From NCBI RefSeq assembly GCF_954871325.1, contig NC_088778.1, positions 2,699,743-2,763,742 of the forward strand: DNA of 64,000 bases, given 5' to 3'. The translations under genes and the position numbers were made by a program. Shown one piece after another: positions 25,174 through 35,589 of the stretch (position 1 is the first letter of the stretch; the number at the start of each line of letters is the position of its first letter). The notes below the pieces were generated by a model that did no database searches, was not told the origin of the DNA, and saw only the letters and a list, made by a program, of their open reading frames with translations. This stretch comes from Gordionus sp. m RMFG-2023. Its lineage: Eukaryota; Nematomorpha; Gordioida; Chordodea; Parachordodidae.

Positions 25174-25990
25174 TCATTCTCTTAAAAATCTGCTTTCAAG
25201 ATGACTTTCTATGTAATATATATTTACCCCATAGTTATTATTTCTTGCATAGTTAAATAAATCTATTGCTGTCAGTATGTGATGTTCATATGGACGTTGC
25301 ATTGCTCGAGCTGCTAACCATTTAGTAACGGCCCCCAAAATGTCGCATGGACTTTTACCTTGTGCTGTTTCAAAAAATTTCACTCAGCCTTATCCCAAAA
25401 TCATTTTGATGATTGTAGAGATTAATTAAATCTATTATTTATATATTGTTTATTGATATATCAAAAAAATTATAAATTTTAGCCACTCTATTAAATCTTT
25501 CCTCCAAGAATATGATCAATTCAAATAAATAAAATGCACATGCGTAGTGCTTTAAACAATCTGATATAACCACTAAATTTACATGTTTTATTATTTTGTT
25601 CTCACGGTAATAAATTATAAAAGAGTTGATAGTGGCTTGATTATTGGTCTGATTAAATCCTTGTGCATTCTGCACTACAAATGCATAGTTTTCTGAAAAG
25701 TCTGCAATAACTAAGAATTCGCCAACATTTAAATTGAATATTGAAAAGTTTCGAATAAATGATTATCGTGTATATTAAATGATGAATTAAATTGTCTAAT
25801 TATTCAATTAAATAATCTACAAATTCATCAGCGGAATTTGTCAGTGTTTTGAGAGTACGATCAACAGCTATTCATTGTTTGAATGTTTTATAATCTATAG
25901 AATTCTCGTCAAATAATATATTAAGCCTTTCTTTTAATTTTGAATATATGGGGGAAAATTTATTGATGAATTTCATTTTTTTTAGATTAT
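25174..25990 (-). pseudogene. Transposase remnant (DDE-type, unassigned family)
   Basis: Read on the minus strand from about 25990 downwards. One frame (25675-25439) gives AQGFNQTNNQATINSFIIYY, then HVNLVVISDCLKHYA with the Asp of a D-x-L block, and KIYNFFDIS where related proteins have an SDG block. A second frame (25383-25174) gives FFETAQGKSPCDILGAVTKW and RAMQRPYEHHILTAIDLFNYA. This order (FSENY, QATIH, SDC, SDGA, HFFATSHGKGPCDG) is known to me from uncharacterised transposase-like proteins in many invertebrates. A stop separates the two frames, and the SDGA block has become FDIS. The gene is therefore inactive. Confidence 0.75.
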
Positions 25991-26019
25991 TTTATGCTAA
26001 ATAAAATATTTAAAATTAT

Positions 26020-26643
26020 TTTGTCAAGTAATTTTAATTTCGAGATAAAATTAACTAAAGTTTTAAACAGCTCACTATCCCCCCAGCCACCTCTCAAATT
26101 TTTTTTTTAAGATAAAAAATAGTAAGGGCCTATCATTTAGACAAAATTTTTATATTCACTATTTCATAACTATTCATTAAATTAAAATATGAAGATATTA
26201 ATGTTAAATTTGTTCAATTTTAGCCATATAAAGAGTAATAATTCCTAAACCCATGTTGATCCCAGTCTAGGATTTTGTACAAATATAAAGCAGTGTGATA
26301 TCTATCTTCAGAAAAAAAAATTTGAAAAAAAAATACCTTTTTTTCTATGGCCATTTTCGGTTTTACACATCCGGTTTTCGATATTATTAAATGTCCATCA
26401 TATTTATATTTATGTCATTTTAAAGAACTTTTATTAAGCTACAAAATAAAATGCATTTGTCAAAAATGTACCATTTTTCCGCGCTTTAAACGGCCATATC
26501 TTAGAGGATAAACAGTGTTGGAAGGTAAAATTTCATTTTTTTCTTAGTTATAGTATATACTACCAGTATACAAAATTTAAGAAAAATTGAAGGGGATTGA
26601 GTTGAAAATCGCCTTTTTTGTTGATTTGATATGGAATTCACCA
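26020..26643 (-). repeat. Long terminal inverted repeat, right arm
   Basis: Inverted counterpart of 24383-25015, ending GGAATTCACCA at 26643 and followed by TATATA. Confidence 0.85.
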
Positions 26644-26649
26644 TATATA

Positions 26650-29180
26650 AATGAATCTCTTCGCCTTTTTAAATTTTTCAGAATTAATCTTATAATATAT
26701 ATGTGCTTATAATATAATATTTTACTTGAATTAATAATGGATCCTGCTATATAATTGAATATAAAAGAAACTTAAATTAAATCATTTATAGATATAATGT
26801 TACCCATTAATTCTTGAGATTGAGCCTTATCTTTATTAAATTAAAATTTTAAAGATCCAGAATTAACAATTCTTTAAATATATTATATAAATGAATTTCT
26901 TCGATTTGTACAAATTTTACAGAATTTCTCTTATAATATATTTGCTTATAAAATATTTACTTAAATTAATAATGGATTCTGTTATATTTTTTACTAAAAT
27001 AATATATAAAAATGAATGCACTTTATAAAATAATATAATTTAAAAGTTGCTAATAAAAAAAGAGTAAACGAAAAATATTAAACAGTTATAATAAATACTA
27101 ATTGAAAGAGAAATAATCAAAGAAATTGTAATTCAAAACCAGTATTTTACCTGTTATAACCATTATTATAGTAAAGATTTAATTATTGATCAAAATATTT
27201 TTAATATTAATTTTTAAAAAAGAAATTTAAGATTAGAAAACTTAAAATACTGACAGAGCAAATTCTATTGATAATAGGATAAACATTTGTTGAATATATG
27301 TTCTAAATACCAAAAAGCTTATTCCTATATTCTCCTAACTTACCCTGTACCTTCCATTTTTCTAAACTATTTTTCCTCTTTTCATTTGTATGGTATAATA
27401 TTACGTCCAATTAATTTCATTGTTATTAATTAATTTGATAGGGAATTTACAGTACTATTTTATTTTTTCATAATTAATAATACTCGTTCAAAATACATTT
27501 ATGACTGACTGCATGTGTAATTTTCATAATATACACCTTAATTTATTAATAAATCAGCAAATTAAATCAATTATCAAAATGAATGAAAGATTCTTATAAG
27601 TAAAAATATCTATATAATATGTCCTAAATATAAAAATTCAATCTTAAAAATTATACGAATTCAACGTTAAAAAAAAATATAAGCTTTGTAAAATTAAAAT
27701 ATTAGACCTATTAAAAATTTCTAATTTGCAAATTTAGCGATTCTTAAGTTTTGATTTGTAAAAATTTAATATCATTAAAAAATAATAATTTGTAAATTTA
27801 AAATATGGAAATAATAAATCATTCTCATCGAATAATTTGAATATTTTAAAAGGAGAATATTACAATGTTTTGAAAATTTATTGGAAGATCTGGAAAAGGT
27901 TACTCAGCTCTCAAAACTCACTAATGAAATATTTCAAAGATTATATAGAACTAAAGTATTTTTATTTTAAAATAAAAATCTTAAATAATATTTACCTAAA
28001 GACTTTAGTATATAAGAGATAATCTCATATAAAAATGACTGAATATATGGCTATAGCCTTTTCTTATTATATAATCGAAAATAATAAAAAGTGAAAATAA
28101 TTGTTAGCTTTCTAAATGTTTCTTATGAATAGATATAAAATATAATTAATGTATGCACTAAATTTTACTTATTGGTTTTGTTATTTGTTCTATTAAATCA
28201 ACATTTATCTATACCATTAGTTAATATTTTTGTACCTAGGTCAAGAGTAAGGATTTTATTTCCCAATTCTGATATCAATTATAATTGTTAAATTAAGGAT
28301 TATTATTTGTAAACTTACTAATTCCGATTTTCAAATATGGTGCTTTAAATATTATTTAATATAATAAATGATATTCTTATAAAATTAGGAAAATAACATA
28401 CTTTGAATGTAATGGTCAATGTACGTTAAATAGGCTTTTCAAAAGATAAGAAATTATATGGGAATTTGTATATTTAAATAAAATCGTTACTTTGCATAAA
28501 ACTGTTAATGTTATCTAAATTATTAAATGAAGAAATAAATATTTACACAAAAATGTTATTTAATCTTATATAATATTTTTGGCTAATAATAAGAAATTTA
28601 TAAAAACTCTTTTCATAAGATATGAACAAATTTAATTATAATTTTAATTTATAACTTAAATTAATATTTCGAGTATTTTAAACACAATGTAATATAATTG
28701 ATATAATTAAATATTAAATTTTTTTATTTTAATGAATATATAATGAATGATATTCTCAAATTGATAACTATTTATTAGGTAAACCTGCTATGACTTCAAT
28801 AATTGAGCCATCTATAAATATAAAATAATTTAAAATAATTTTTTAATTTACAAAAATACCTTCTTTTTCGCAAGTGAAGTTTTGGCCCACTTAAATAATT
28901 TTTTATTTTATATTATTCAATTTATATTATTGTTGACTCACTGTTAGCCCGCCTACAAATCATGACATTTGAATCTGAATAATCAATAATAACATTTATA
29001 GAGCTATGAGGTTTTTTTTTATTTATGTAACAAATGAAATTTAAATGAATGTGCTTATTAAAGAAATGAGTTTAATTCCTTTCAATAAAATAGATGCAGA
29101 TAAATGTAATGAAAATCTGCTCCTTTAAAATTTTTAAAAAATTTATAATTATTTTATTGTCAGAACTATACATTAAGCTA
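26650..29180 (+). repeat. Dispersed repeat R-A, long copy
   Basis: Continues the interrupted monomer array (26650-27010) and then the full R-A body: GTCAAGAGTAAGGATTTTAT (28240), TACTAATTCCGATTTTCAAA (28317), TTTGAATGTAATGGTCAATG (28402), a CCCACTTAAATAAT box (28887) and AATCATGACATTTGAATCTG (28957). It matches 1540-3330 and 40.56-42.56 kb in order and strand. No coding potential was recognised; the 61-codon open stretch at 27837-28022 is not conserved in the other copies. Confidence 0.6.
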
Positions 29181-29264
29181 TTATCTAATCAAAAACGAAA
29201 TATTATTAAATAAATATTTATAATCTTGTTAGCAGACAATCATTAGCATGAGGCTTTGTTCTTA

Positions 29265-29335
29265 GTCCCCCGGTTAACAGGCCAGCCTTTTTGCCAGGTC
29301 TTCGGCCGGGTTTATCCCCAAAATCATATTTCTTT
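29265..29335. other. GC-rich patch of unknown origin
   Basis: CCCCGGTTAACAGGCCAGCC followed by GCCAGGTCTTCGGCCGGG stands out sharply against the AT-rich surroundings. It looks like the edge of a decayed element, but no matching partner was found nearby. Confidence 0.3.
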
Positions 29336-30100
29336 CTACATTTTCTTATATATAAAATCTTTAACAATATTATTATTAATTTTAATTAATTTTTGTTTTA
29401 GCTTGATATTTTAAATTATTAAAATATATTATAATTATATAACTTATAAATAAAAGATGATTTCCTAGAGTGTTTTTATAATTTTTAATTCTATGCTAGA
29501 CAAATATAAATAGATTGTTTTATACATTCCTCATATATTTTTTTAAAGGCTACAAATTATATTTAAATGAGTTATTTTATTTATAATTCAAATTAGTTCA
29601 ATTAATGTGATTAGTTGATTCTAAATAAAGAAAATTAATTTATTAAAAAATAAATAAATAATTTATTTAATTAATATAAATATTATTTGCTTTAATTATA
29701 AATAATATATTAATATTAAGAATAAAACGAATATAGGTATAAATGAGTTAAGATTATATATAACATGAGTTTATAATTATTGAAAATGACCTAGCTCAAC
29801 TTCCTTTGAACAATCACTGTTAATAAAAACATATGACTTAAATTATAGAGGATATAGAAGGAATATTGAATTAAAAGTTAATTTTCAATATATATTTTTT
29901 AAAAAATGATATATAATTTTATTATAAATATATAATTAATAATAATGTATTATTCTGTGATATAATATTAATAATCTAAAAAATTTCTTAATTATGAAAA
30001 TATGAATAACTTTTAAAGTTAAATATATATTCTCTAATATAAACATAGGGATAAATTAAATTAAAGATTATAAAGACTTGATTAAATGCAATGGTTTCAC

Positions 30101-30366
30101 GTCAATTCGGCGTAGAAAATTTGGCGCACGACAATTCGCCGCATCGTTAATTCTGTGCGGCGTCAATTTGGCGTAGCCTCAATTCGGCGCGTATCTATTA
30201 CAGTTGCGATTTATTATAAATTTTTAGTATAAAAATAGAAGGATGAATTAAAAAGTCATTTTGAATGTTAGTATTCTTAATTATTTCTTCATATTTATTT
30301 TACAAAAATCTCAATTTTATTTACTAAAGGTGTAATATCGAAAAAAATTAACTAATATTTATACCT
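30101..30366 (+). repeat. Foldback arm, left
   Basis: Outer third carries GGCG-rich short repeats (30101-30212). The inner part is AT-rich and ends near TATTTATACC. It is shorter than the right arm because fewer GCGCCGAATTGTCG-type units are present. Confidence 0.8.
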
Positions 30367-30380
30367 AATGGACCAATTTA

Positions 30381-30700
30381 CCATTCTAAAAAACATAAAA
30401 TCCAAATCTTCTTTTTTTTTATTTTTTACGCCTAACTATTGACAAAAAATTAATAAATATAATTATATTTTATTTTGGGATTTTCTCTTTTTGTTAAACA
30501 ATTTTAAAGAATTCCATTATTTTTCTCTACAATAAAAATAAAAGTTTACATTCTAAAAAACATAATCCAAATCTCTTTTTTTTAAATTTTTTTCGCCTAA
30601 CTATTGACAAAAAATTAATAAATTGAATTATATTTTATTATGAAATTTTGTCCTTTCTAGTTTGTAAAAAACTTTATTTTTTTCTATTCCTTCCATAAAT
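30381..30700 (+). repeat. Tandem duplication, ~165-bp unit, two copies
   Basis: TACATTCTAAAAAACATAA and CGCCTAACTATTGACAAAAA recur at about 165-bp spacing (30381-30545, 30546-30700). It lies inside the Phantom-like element, ahead of the FLYWCH region. Confidence 0.75.
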
Positions 30701-30800
30701 TATTCTTTATAATTTCTTTCCATAATTTAATTATTATACCAGATAAAGGTAAATATTAATATTATTTCTGTATATCATTTTTATACATTTATTTTTAAGA

Positions 30801-30986
30801 ATGCTAAAATATGTTATAAGTGAATATGGATCAAAAAAACTTGTTCATGATCAATACATATTCAGGAAAGAGAGAACTTTAAATCAAAAAACAATTTGGA
30901 AATGTGTTGAGTCTTATAAATTATTGGAAGGTAGACCTACCCATTACAAAGGGCGGTGCCATACATTAAATGAAGAAGTAATATAG
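30801..30986 (+). CDS. FLYWCH-type zinc-finger domain (transposase N-terminus remnant)
   Basis: A 61-residue frame. Residues 8-29 read EYGSKKLVHDQYIFRKERT, matching the start of FLYWCH domains (S-x-x-G-x-x-L-v-x-x-G-Y-x-Y-x-x-x-R). WKC follows at about residues 34-36, then an EGRPTHYKGRCHTLNEE stretch in the position of the second cysteine and the H-x-H block. The second zinc cysteine is not obvious (LLEGR where CxGR is usual) and the terminal H-x-H reads CHTLN, so metal binding is probably lost. In Phantom elements this WRKY-GCM1-like fold is the N-terminal DNA-binding part of the transposase. Nothing resembling the DDE core follows before the right arm. Confidence 0.65.
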   Translation: MLKYVISEYGSKKLVHDQYIFRKERTLNQKTIWKCVESYKLLEGRPTHYKGRCHTLNEEVI

Positions 30987-31299
30987 ATAATCATAATGTG
31001 TTAGATGGTACTGGTTATTAAAAACCGAATGCTTATATAATAAAGGGCCCGATTAATGTTATTTAAGGGGGATCGCATATAATTTTAATTTACAAATATA
31101 ATGTTTTTTTTAATAGCATGTTTTGTATAGTATATTTAAATATTCTACATTCATTTTATAAATAAATAAAAAAAATTGTGCGTTAATTCATTTTTGATTT
31201 ATATAATAGAAAAATGCCTAAGTAAAATATTTTTTTAAAAAGGATTAATAGAATTTAAGGATTTTTAATAAATCTAAAAAATGAGTCAATCTAAATTTG

Positions 31300-31440
31300 A
31301 TTTTTTTTGGATCATCGCTGCGTCTATTTTTAAAAACGGTCGATTTAAATTTTAGCCAAAATAATATTTAAGATTCGAGATAGAGGTCCAAACCTTTCTT
31401 TCTCTTTCTTTATTCTACGCTCAAAATCTAGGCTTACATA
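31300..31440 (-). mobile_element. hAT-type MITE remnant inside the Phantom-like element
   Basis: TTTTTAAAAACGGTCGATTT near 31329 and GAGGTCCAAACC near 31383 resemble the MITE of 22555-22780 in reverse orientation. Strongly decayed. Confidence 0.4.
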
Positions 31441-31496
31441 ACATTGGCTACTATTCAACATACATTATGTGATAAATTGGTCAACCAAAGAAATAG

Positions 31497-31822
31497 GTAT
31501 AAATATTTTTATTAATTTTTTTTGATTACACATTTAGTAAATAAAATTGAGATTTTTGTAAAAATAAATATGAAAAAATAATTAATAGGACCAACATTCA
31601 AAATCATTTCTATTTAATCATCCTTATTTTTTAATACTAAGTAATATATGATAAATTGCAACTGTAATAGATATGCGCGAATTGACGCTGCGCTGAATTG
31701 TCGCCGCACCGAATTGTCGTAGCGCCAAATTGACGTCGCTCTAAATTGTCGCTGCGCCGAATTATATGCGCCGAATTGTCGTGCGCCATTGTCGTGAGCC
31801 AAATTTTCCGCGCCGAATTGAC
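31497..31822 (-). repeat. Foldback arm, right
   Basis: Inverted counterpart of 30101-30366 with extra copies of a roughly 20-bp GCGCCGAATTGTCG-type unit (31674-31822). The 83-codon open stretch on the minus strand (31614-31865) is a by-product of these short repeats, not a gene. Confidence 0.8.
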
Positions 31823-32031
31823 CTGATATCAAATGTAATACTAGGCAAGAATTATATAATACCAAGCATAGTTATTATCTGATATGATACATAAATTATT
31901 TATTATAAAAGAATTTATTGGTCTGATAGAATATTAAATAAATTAAACATAAAAGCATACAGTAAAGATTTCTTATCTTCATCTTATCTAGCACTTTAGT
32001 ATACGACCTGACAAAATTGAGCCTATGTAAT

Positions 32032-32217
32032 TTAAACAGAAGTCGTCTGTATAATTATGCTGGTTTTTTTCCAGTTCACATTAGTTTTGTTCGTATTAAA
32101 AATCAGACCAAATTTCTCCACCTCAACGACAATTATGTTCACTATATATTGTAGGGTATGCATTCTTATACATAGATCATCAGCGAAAGCGAGAATATTT
32201 AAATTAGTGATCTGCAT
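32032..32217 (-). pseudogene. LINE reverse-transcriptase fragment (FADD box)
   Basis: Minus-strand frame of 61 residues. Residues 7-15 read ILAFADDLC, the catalytic Y/F-A-D-D block of non-LTR reverse transcriptases. FGLIFNTNKT follows at about 36-45, the next conserved block (GLxxNxxKT). No further RT motifs were found on either side, so it is a short piece of a LINE palm domain. It lies just outside the Mutator-like element at 32564. Confidence 0.65.
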
Positions 32218-32249
32218 CGGGCTAATTTTTTAAGCACAGTACGAAATTT

Positions 32250-32560
32250 CTCTTTAAAAATATGTCCAGTTCGGTTCGATCAATTTTATGACCCGAAGAG
32301 CTAGTGAAATAAAAATTATTTGTCCACCCGACCCGGCCAGTTTGTATATATTTAGATATAGAAAATTTTATAATTTTTTTATTGTAAAAAACGTATTTTA
32401 CAAATATGAAATACTAGCACCTTGTTTTTTAGAAAGAAATTTAAAATATATCTTTTATTTGTCAATAATGATATTATATTTAAGAATTTAAGCCCGGCCT
32501 GGCCCTGCATTTTTTTTCTTAAATATTAAGCCATACCCAGTTTAAACCGAAATAGCTTTT
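32250..32560. other. Spacer with GC-rich CCCGACCCGG-type patches
   Basis: Patches such as CCCGACCCGGCCAG (32327) and CCCGGCCTGGCCCTG (32492) alternate with AT-rich sequence. They look like the edge of an old element; no coding frame was recognised. The 67-codon open stretch at 32288-32491 has no recognisable similarity. Confidence 0.3.
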
Positions 32561-32563
32561 GGG

Positions 32564-32606
32564 CCGGTGTAACGTTTTAAAAATACTCCATTTTTTTATA
32601 TACTCC
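32564..32606 (+). repeat. Terminal inverted repeat, left end of Mutator-like element
   Basis: Begins CCGGTGTAACGTTTTAAAAA and ends TATATACTCC. The right-end partner is 36258-36300, with one mismatch in 43 (C versus T at position 10). Confidence 0.9.
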
Positions 32607-32859
32607 TTTAAGCTTATTTGTGGAGTATTTTCAGATCATATTGTTCGATTATAATGTATTTACATATCAGAGTATATTTAGATCAATGTAATTTTTATAA
32701 TGATATTTTTTTGAAAAAGTGCTCATGTCAATCAAGAAACATTATTCTGGAGCTGATGATGCTGAGGCGATTTTTTTGAATTTCCAGTCAAATTTTTTAG
32801 GTCGTAAAGGATATTTGCCCCGTTGGCGCCTTTTTTAAACTCCATTTTAAAAAATAAAT

Positions 32860-33270
32860 ACAGGTTCATATTCATATATTTTACATTATAAATTTTATTT
32901 TATTATAGAAAATAAAAGAAGCTACAAATTTATCATTGATTCAAGAAGCTAAAGATTTATTATTGATTTAAGAAGCTAAAGATTTAAAAATACAGGTTCA
33001 TATTAATATTTTTTACATTATAAATTTTATTTTATTTTAGAAAATAAAAGAAAAGATTTATCATTGATTCAAGAAGCTAATCATTGATTCAAGAAGCTAA
33101 AGATTTAAAAACAGGTTCATATTAATATATTTTACATTATAAATTTTATTTTATTTTAGAAAATAAAAGAAGCTAAAGATTTATTATTGATTCAAGAAGC
33201 TAATCATTGATTCAAGAAGCTAAAGATTTAAAAACAGGTTTATATTAATATATTTTACACTATAGTTTTA
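32860..33270 (+). repeat. Tandem repeat of an exon-intron-like unit, ~3 copies
   Basis: Units start at 32860, 32992, 33111 and 33234 (about 119-132 bp). Each holds ACAG, then GTTCATATTAATA, a T-rich stretch ending TTTTATTTTAG of about 45 nt in all, then AAAATAAAAGAAGCTAAAG and repeats of ATTGATTCAAGAAGCTAA. The GT...TTTTAG segment has the form of a short intron and the rest can be read IKEA..LSLIQEAKDL, so an exon plus intron may have been duplicated. It lies directly ahead of the first ATG of the transposase region. Confidence 0.7.
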
Positions 33271-33286
33271 TATATTTATTTTAATT

Positions 33287-34280
33287 ATGTCATTATATCT
33301 TAATACTAAATTTAATTCTATACATGAATTAAACGATGCCATATCTATATATGAAAAAGAATTTTTTTTAACATAGTTATTAATAAATCAGACTTATTAA
33401 AGGAACCTTATAGCAAAGCATTTATAGCTCAATATAAATATAATCAAGTTTATTATATATGTAAATATGGACTGAAAAAAAAATAAGTCTAGAGGTATAA
33501 GATCCTCATCTAGTCTTCGCAAGGAATGTATTTTTATGTTCACAGTCTTTCTTCAGTGTGATAAACTAAATGTGTATTCTTTAGATATTGTCACATTTGT
33601 AAAAGATCATAAAAACCATGATCTAGGTTAGACATATTTATTTGATTTTTAACTAACATGATTTATATAATCAAGATAAAAAACTATATGAGATGCTCTC
33701 TAAACAAAGAAGGCTTTCTCCAATAAAAAAACAAATTGTGGAGCAAGCTATCACTTTTAAAGCTAATAAGGTGAAAATACAAGAATATGTTCTTAATTCA
33801 GGTCAGATGATGACTCTGAGAGATATTCATAATATTTCAGCCAAATTAAACAAGCCATCTGATAATGTATTACTTGATGTAATAAATCAACTCAGGGAAG
33901 ATAATGGAGCTGTGGTGGAAATCCTAGAAAATGATAGTGAATTGTTGGGCATTTACTTTCAAGATGCTAGCATGCTCCATTATCTTAAATATTATCCTGA
34001 GGTGATATTCATTGATGCTACCTACAAATTAAACAATCTAGGTATGCCACTGTTTATTCTACTTGTAATAGATAGTCATGGACAATCTCAAATTGTCGCT
34101 TTATGGCTTGTAAAGGCGGAATCATATTTTTGTGTTAAAAATATGTGCATGATGCTTGGTACCAGATGAAAAAATCGTCTGCGGGAAAATGGCTGATGTT
34201 AAATTGTTTTATATATTTTCTTCAAGATACATTTAAAATATTTGCCTTTAAAATGCCATCTCCGAGAAATAATGGAATGC
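33287..34280 (+). pseudogene. MULE-type transposase, ZSWIM1/3-like
   Basis: Starts at the ATG at 33287 (MSLYLNTKFNSIHELNDAI), ahead of a broken FAR1/WRKY-GCM1-like DNA-binding region: YKYNQVYYICKYG, KSRGIRSSSSLRKECIF, and VKDHKNHDL give the C, C, H-x-H ligands. The longest open part (33693-34169, 158 residues) reads KQRRLSP, LRDIHNISAK, GIYFQDASMLHYLK and VIFIDATYKLN; the Asp in FIDATYK is the first catalytic acid of MULE transposases, which cut and paste element DNA. Similarity continues in another frame (about 34145-34270) to the NCFIYFLQDTFK block. At least two frame changes in the N-terminal third and one after VKAESYF are seen. The rest of the core and any SWIM finger are missing, cut off by a LINE piece. 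Confidence 0.8.
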
Positions 34281-34334
34281 CATATCTTTATTTGAATGGA
34301 AAACAGGCCTATTTAATCTTTTATATTTTATAGA

Positions 34335-34690
34335 TATCAATAAAAATCACTTTATCATCATTGGAGGAGACCTTAACATGAAATTATGTAATGAAATCAC
34401 TAATTCTCTTATTGGTTTTGCTACTTTAAATAATCAACTTTTTATAAACAAAGAAACAATAAATATCACACATACTTCAAACCCTCAATCAAATATACTC
34501 CTATAATCCTTAAAAAATATAATATCTCTAATCTTAATTTACCAACCCCAGCAAATAATTTTCTACATAATTTGAATCAAATCAACAATAATGACTCATG
34601 GTTAAACATTTCAAACTCAATTATCAAAACAGCAAATACCCATCTTAATATTAATTATCAATATCTATACATAATGTACATAAATACAAA
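34335..34690 (+). pseudogene. LINE endonuclease fragment inserted in the Mutator-like element
   Basis: HFIIIGGDLNMKLCNEI (34348-34398) carries the G-D-L-N catalytic block of AP-type LINE endonucleases. After a frame change, LPTPANNFLHNL and SWLNISNSIIKTANTHL (about 34540-34650) resemble the linker between endonuclease and reverse transcriptase. No start, RT or tail is present. It interrupts the transposase, which implies a later insertion or a recombination event. Confidence 0.65.
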
Positions 34691-34699
34691 TGTGTTATT

Positions 34700-34785
34700 T
34701 TAATTATTTCTGCTAGCAATATAATTATACATGAATGGGTTTAAATTTAATCGTCAATATGTGTCATTAAATCATCACAACACAA
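34700..34785 (+). repeat. Half of a hairpin repeat shared with 60235-60445
   Basis: ATGAATGGGTTTAAATTTAA, TCGTCAATATG and AAATCATCACAACACA match the right arm of the palindromic repeat at 60235-60445. Only one arm is present here. Confidence 0.7.
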
Positions 34786-34839
34786 ATTCTCATTAAATAT
34801 TTTCTTTGTTATTTTTTATTTTTCAATATTATTTTTTAG

Positions 34840-35375
34840 ATGTTACAAGAAAAGGTATAGTTTTAAAAAAAATTAATTATATATTTATCAAGATGACACA
34901 ATTAAATCAGGACAGAAAAAATGTTAATACTTTTAAAAATTTATTAAATAACTTTAAACAGTTCCTAGGTCAAGTGAAAAGTTTCATTCTAGTACCATAA
35001 AAGGTATACAATGGATTTTATTATTAAATAATATTCCTTTTTTTAGATGATGATGAAAATTTTCAAGAACCAGCTATTAAAAATCTAAAGCTTAATGCGG
35101 AAGAAAATCATATGAAGGGTAATATTTTCATATATTTAATATTAAATCCTTTTTGAAAATATCTAGTTATGAATATACTAAATTCGATAGTTGGAGAGGA
35201 TTATAATTGTATAAACAAAAAAGGTATAATAAAAAAAATCTAATATACATATTTTTTTAGATGATGGAGTTAAGACACCAGAAAATGCTAGAGCCTGATG
35301 ACATTCGACCTTTTGGTAACATTTTTAAGATTTGATAAAATCAATTTTTTAATTTAATAGGTGCCCCGCCGGAGA
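34840..35375 (+). other. Possible chain of short exons separated by 40-60 nt introns
   Basis: Several segments begin GT and end in a T-rich AG, with short sequence between them: GTATAG...CAAG near 34855-34892, GTATAC...TTTTTTTAG near 35004-35046, GTAATA...ATCTAG near 35120-35166, GTATAA...TTTTTTTAG near 35223-35261, and GTAACA...TTTAATAG near 35314-35360. Intervening pieces such as DDENFQEPAIKNLKLNAEEN (35048-35110) and RHQKMLEPDDIRPF (35275-35314) are open. The last segment, if removed, joins DIRPFG to the OTU-like frame at 35361. GT and AG are frequent in such sequence, so only transcripts could prove these. Confidence 0.4.
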
Positions 35376-35587
35376 GGACGGGCATGGCTCAAAATGCCGT
35401 TTATGGTACAGAGGTGGAGATAGTTGCAATGACAACTATGCTCCAGACAAATATTTTAATACATACTATTTATAAATGGGCATGCTATATGCCCATTAAA
35501 AAATTAAGTAATATTAAAAAATTTAATGTAAATATTTATTTAATAAATCATAGCGAACATATTGATCGCATAATTAATTTTAATTAA
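35361..35587 (+). CDS. OTU cysteine-protease-like domain, C-terminal part
   Basis: The frame runs from GAPPERTGMAQ to a TAA at 35587 (first ATG at 35384). It reads AVYGTEVEIVAMTTMLQT, then YKWACYMPIKK, and IYLINHSEHIDRIINF. This follows the C-terminal half of OTU deubiquitinase-like domains: the W/Y-G-T-x-x-E-I block, the I-x-V strand, a W-x-x-Y-x-P block and the IYLxNxxxHYD block holding the catalytic His (HID where HYD is usual). The N-terminal DGNCLFR segment with the catalytic Cys was not found. OTU domains remove ubiquitin and also turn up in mobile-element proteins. Here the domain sits inside the Mutator-like element, possibly spliced to upstream exons. Host-gene capture is the alternative. 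Confidence 0.65.
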
Positions 35588-35589
35588 TA

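Larger units (their letters stand above)
24383..26643 (-). mobile_element. DNA transposon with ~640-bp terminal inverted repeats
   Basis: The left end (24383 to about 25015) and right end (about 26020 to 26643) are inverted copies over some 630-640 bp. Both start TGGTGAATTCCATATCAAAT and share AAAATGGTACATTTTTGAC and CCGGATGTGTAAAACCGG. TATATA flanks both sides (24377-24382, 26644-26649) and may be the target duplication, though it is palindromic and low in information. Between the ends the minus strand carries transposase remains. The element sits inside an R-A monomer array. I cannot name the superfamily; the protein is a type widespread in insects and other invertebrates. Confidence 0.85.
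30101..31822 (+). mobile_element. Foldback DNA transposon, Phantom-like (Mutator superfamily)
   Basis: The element begins GTCAATTCGGCG (30101) and ends in its complement CGCCGAATTGAC (31822). The inverted arms run about 265 bp on the left (to about 30366) and about 325 bp on the right (from about 31497). Their outer parts are imperfect short tandem repeats of GCGCCGAATTGTCG-type units, far richer in GC than the window. A FLYWCH-type domain is encoded inside (30801-30986). Phantom elements are Mutator relatives known for FLYWCH domains and for foldback-like termini, and both traits are seen here. The catalytic transposase core is missing, so this is a non-autonomous deletion copy. No convincing target duplication was found. 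Confidence 0.75.

Noticed and set aside
31614-31865. Minus-strand repetitive protein (FGAxNLAxxxFGA)
   Set aside because: It is the translation of the short GC-rich repeats of the foldback arm.
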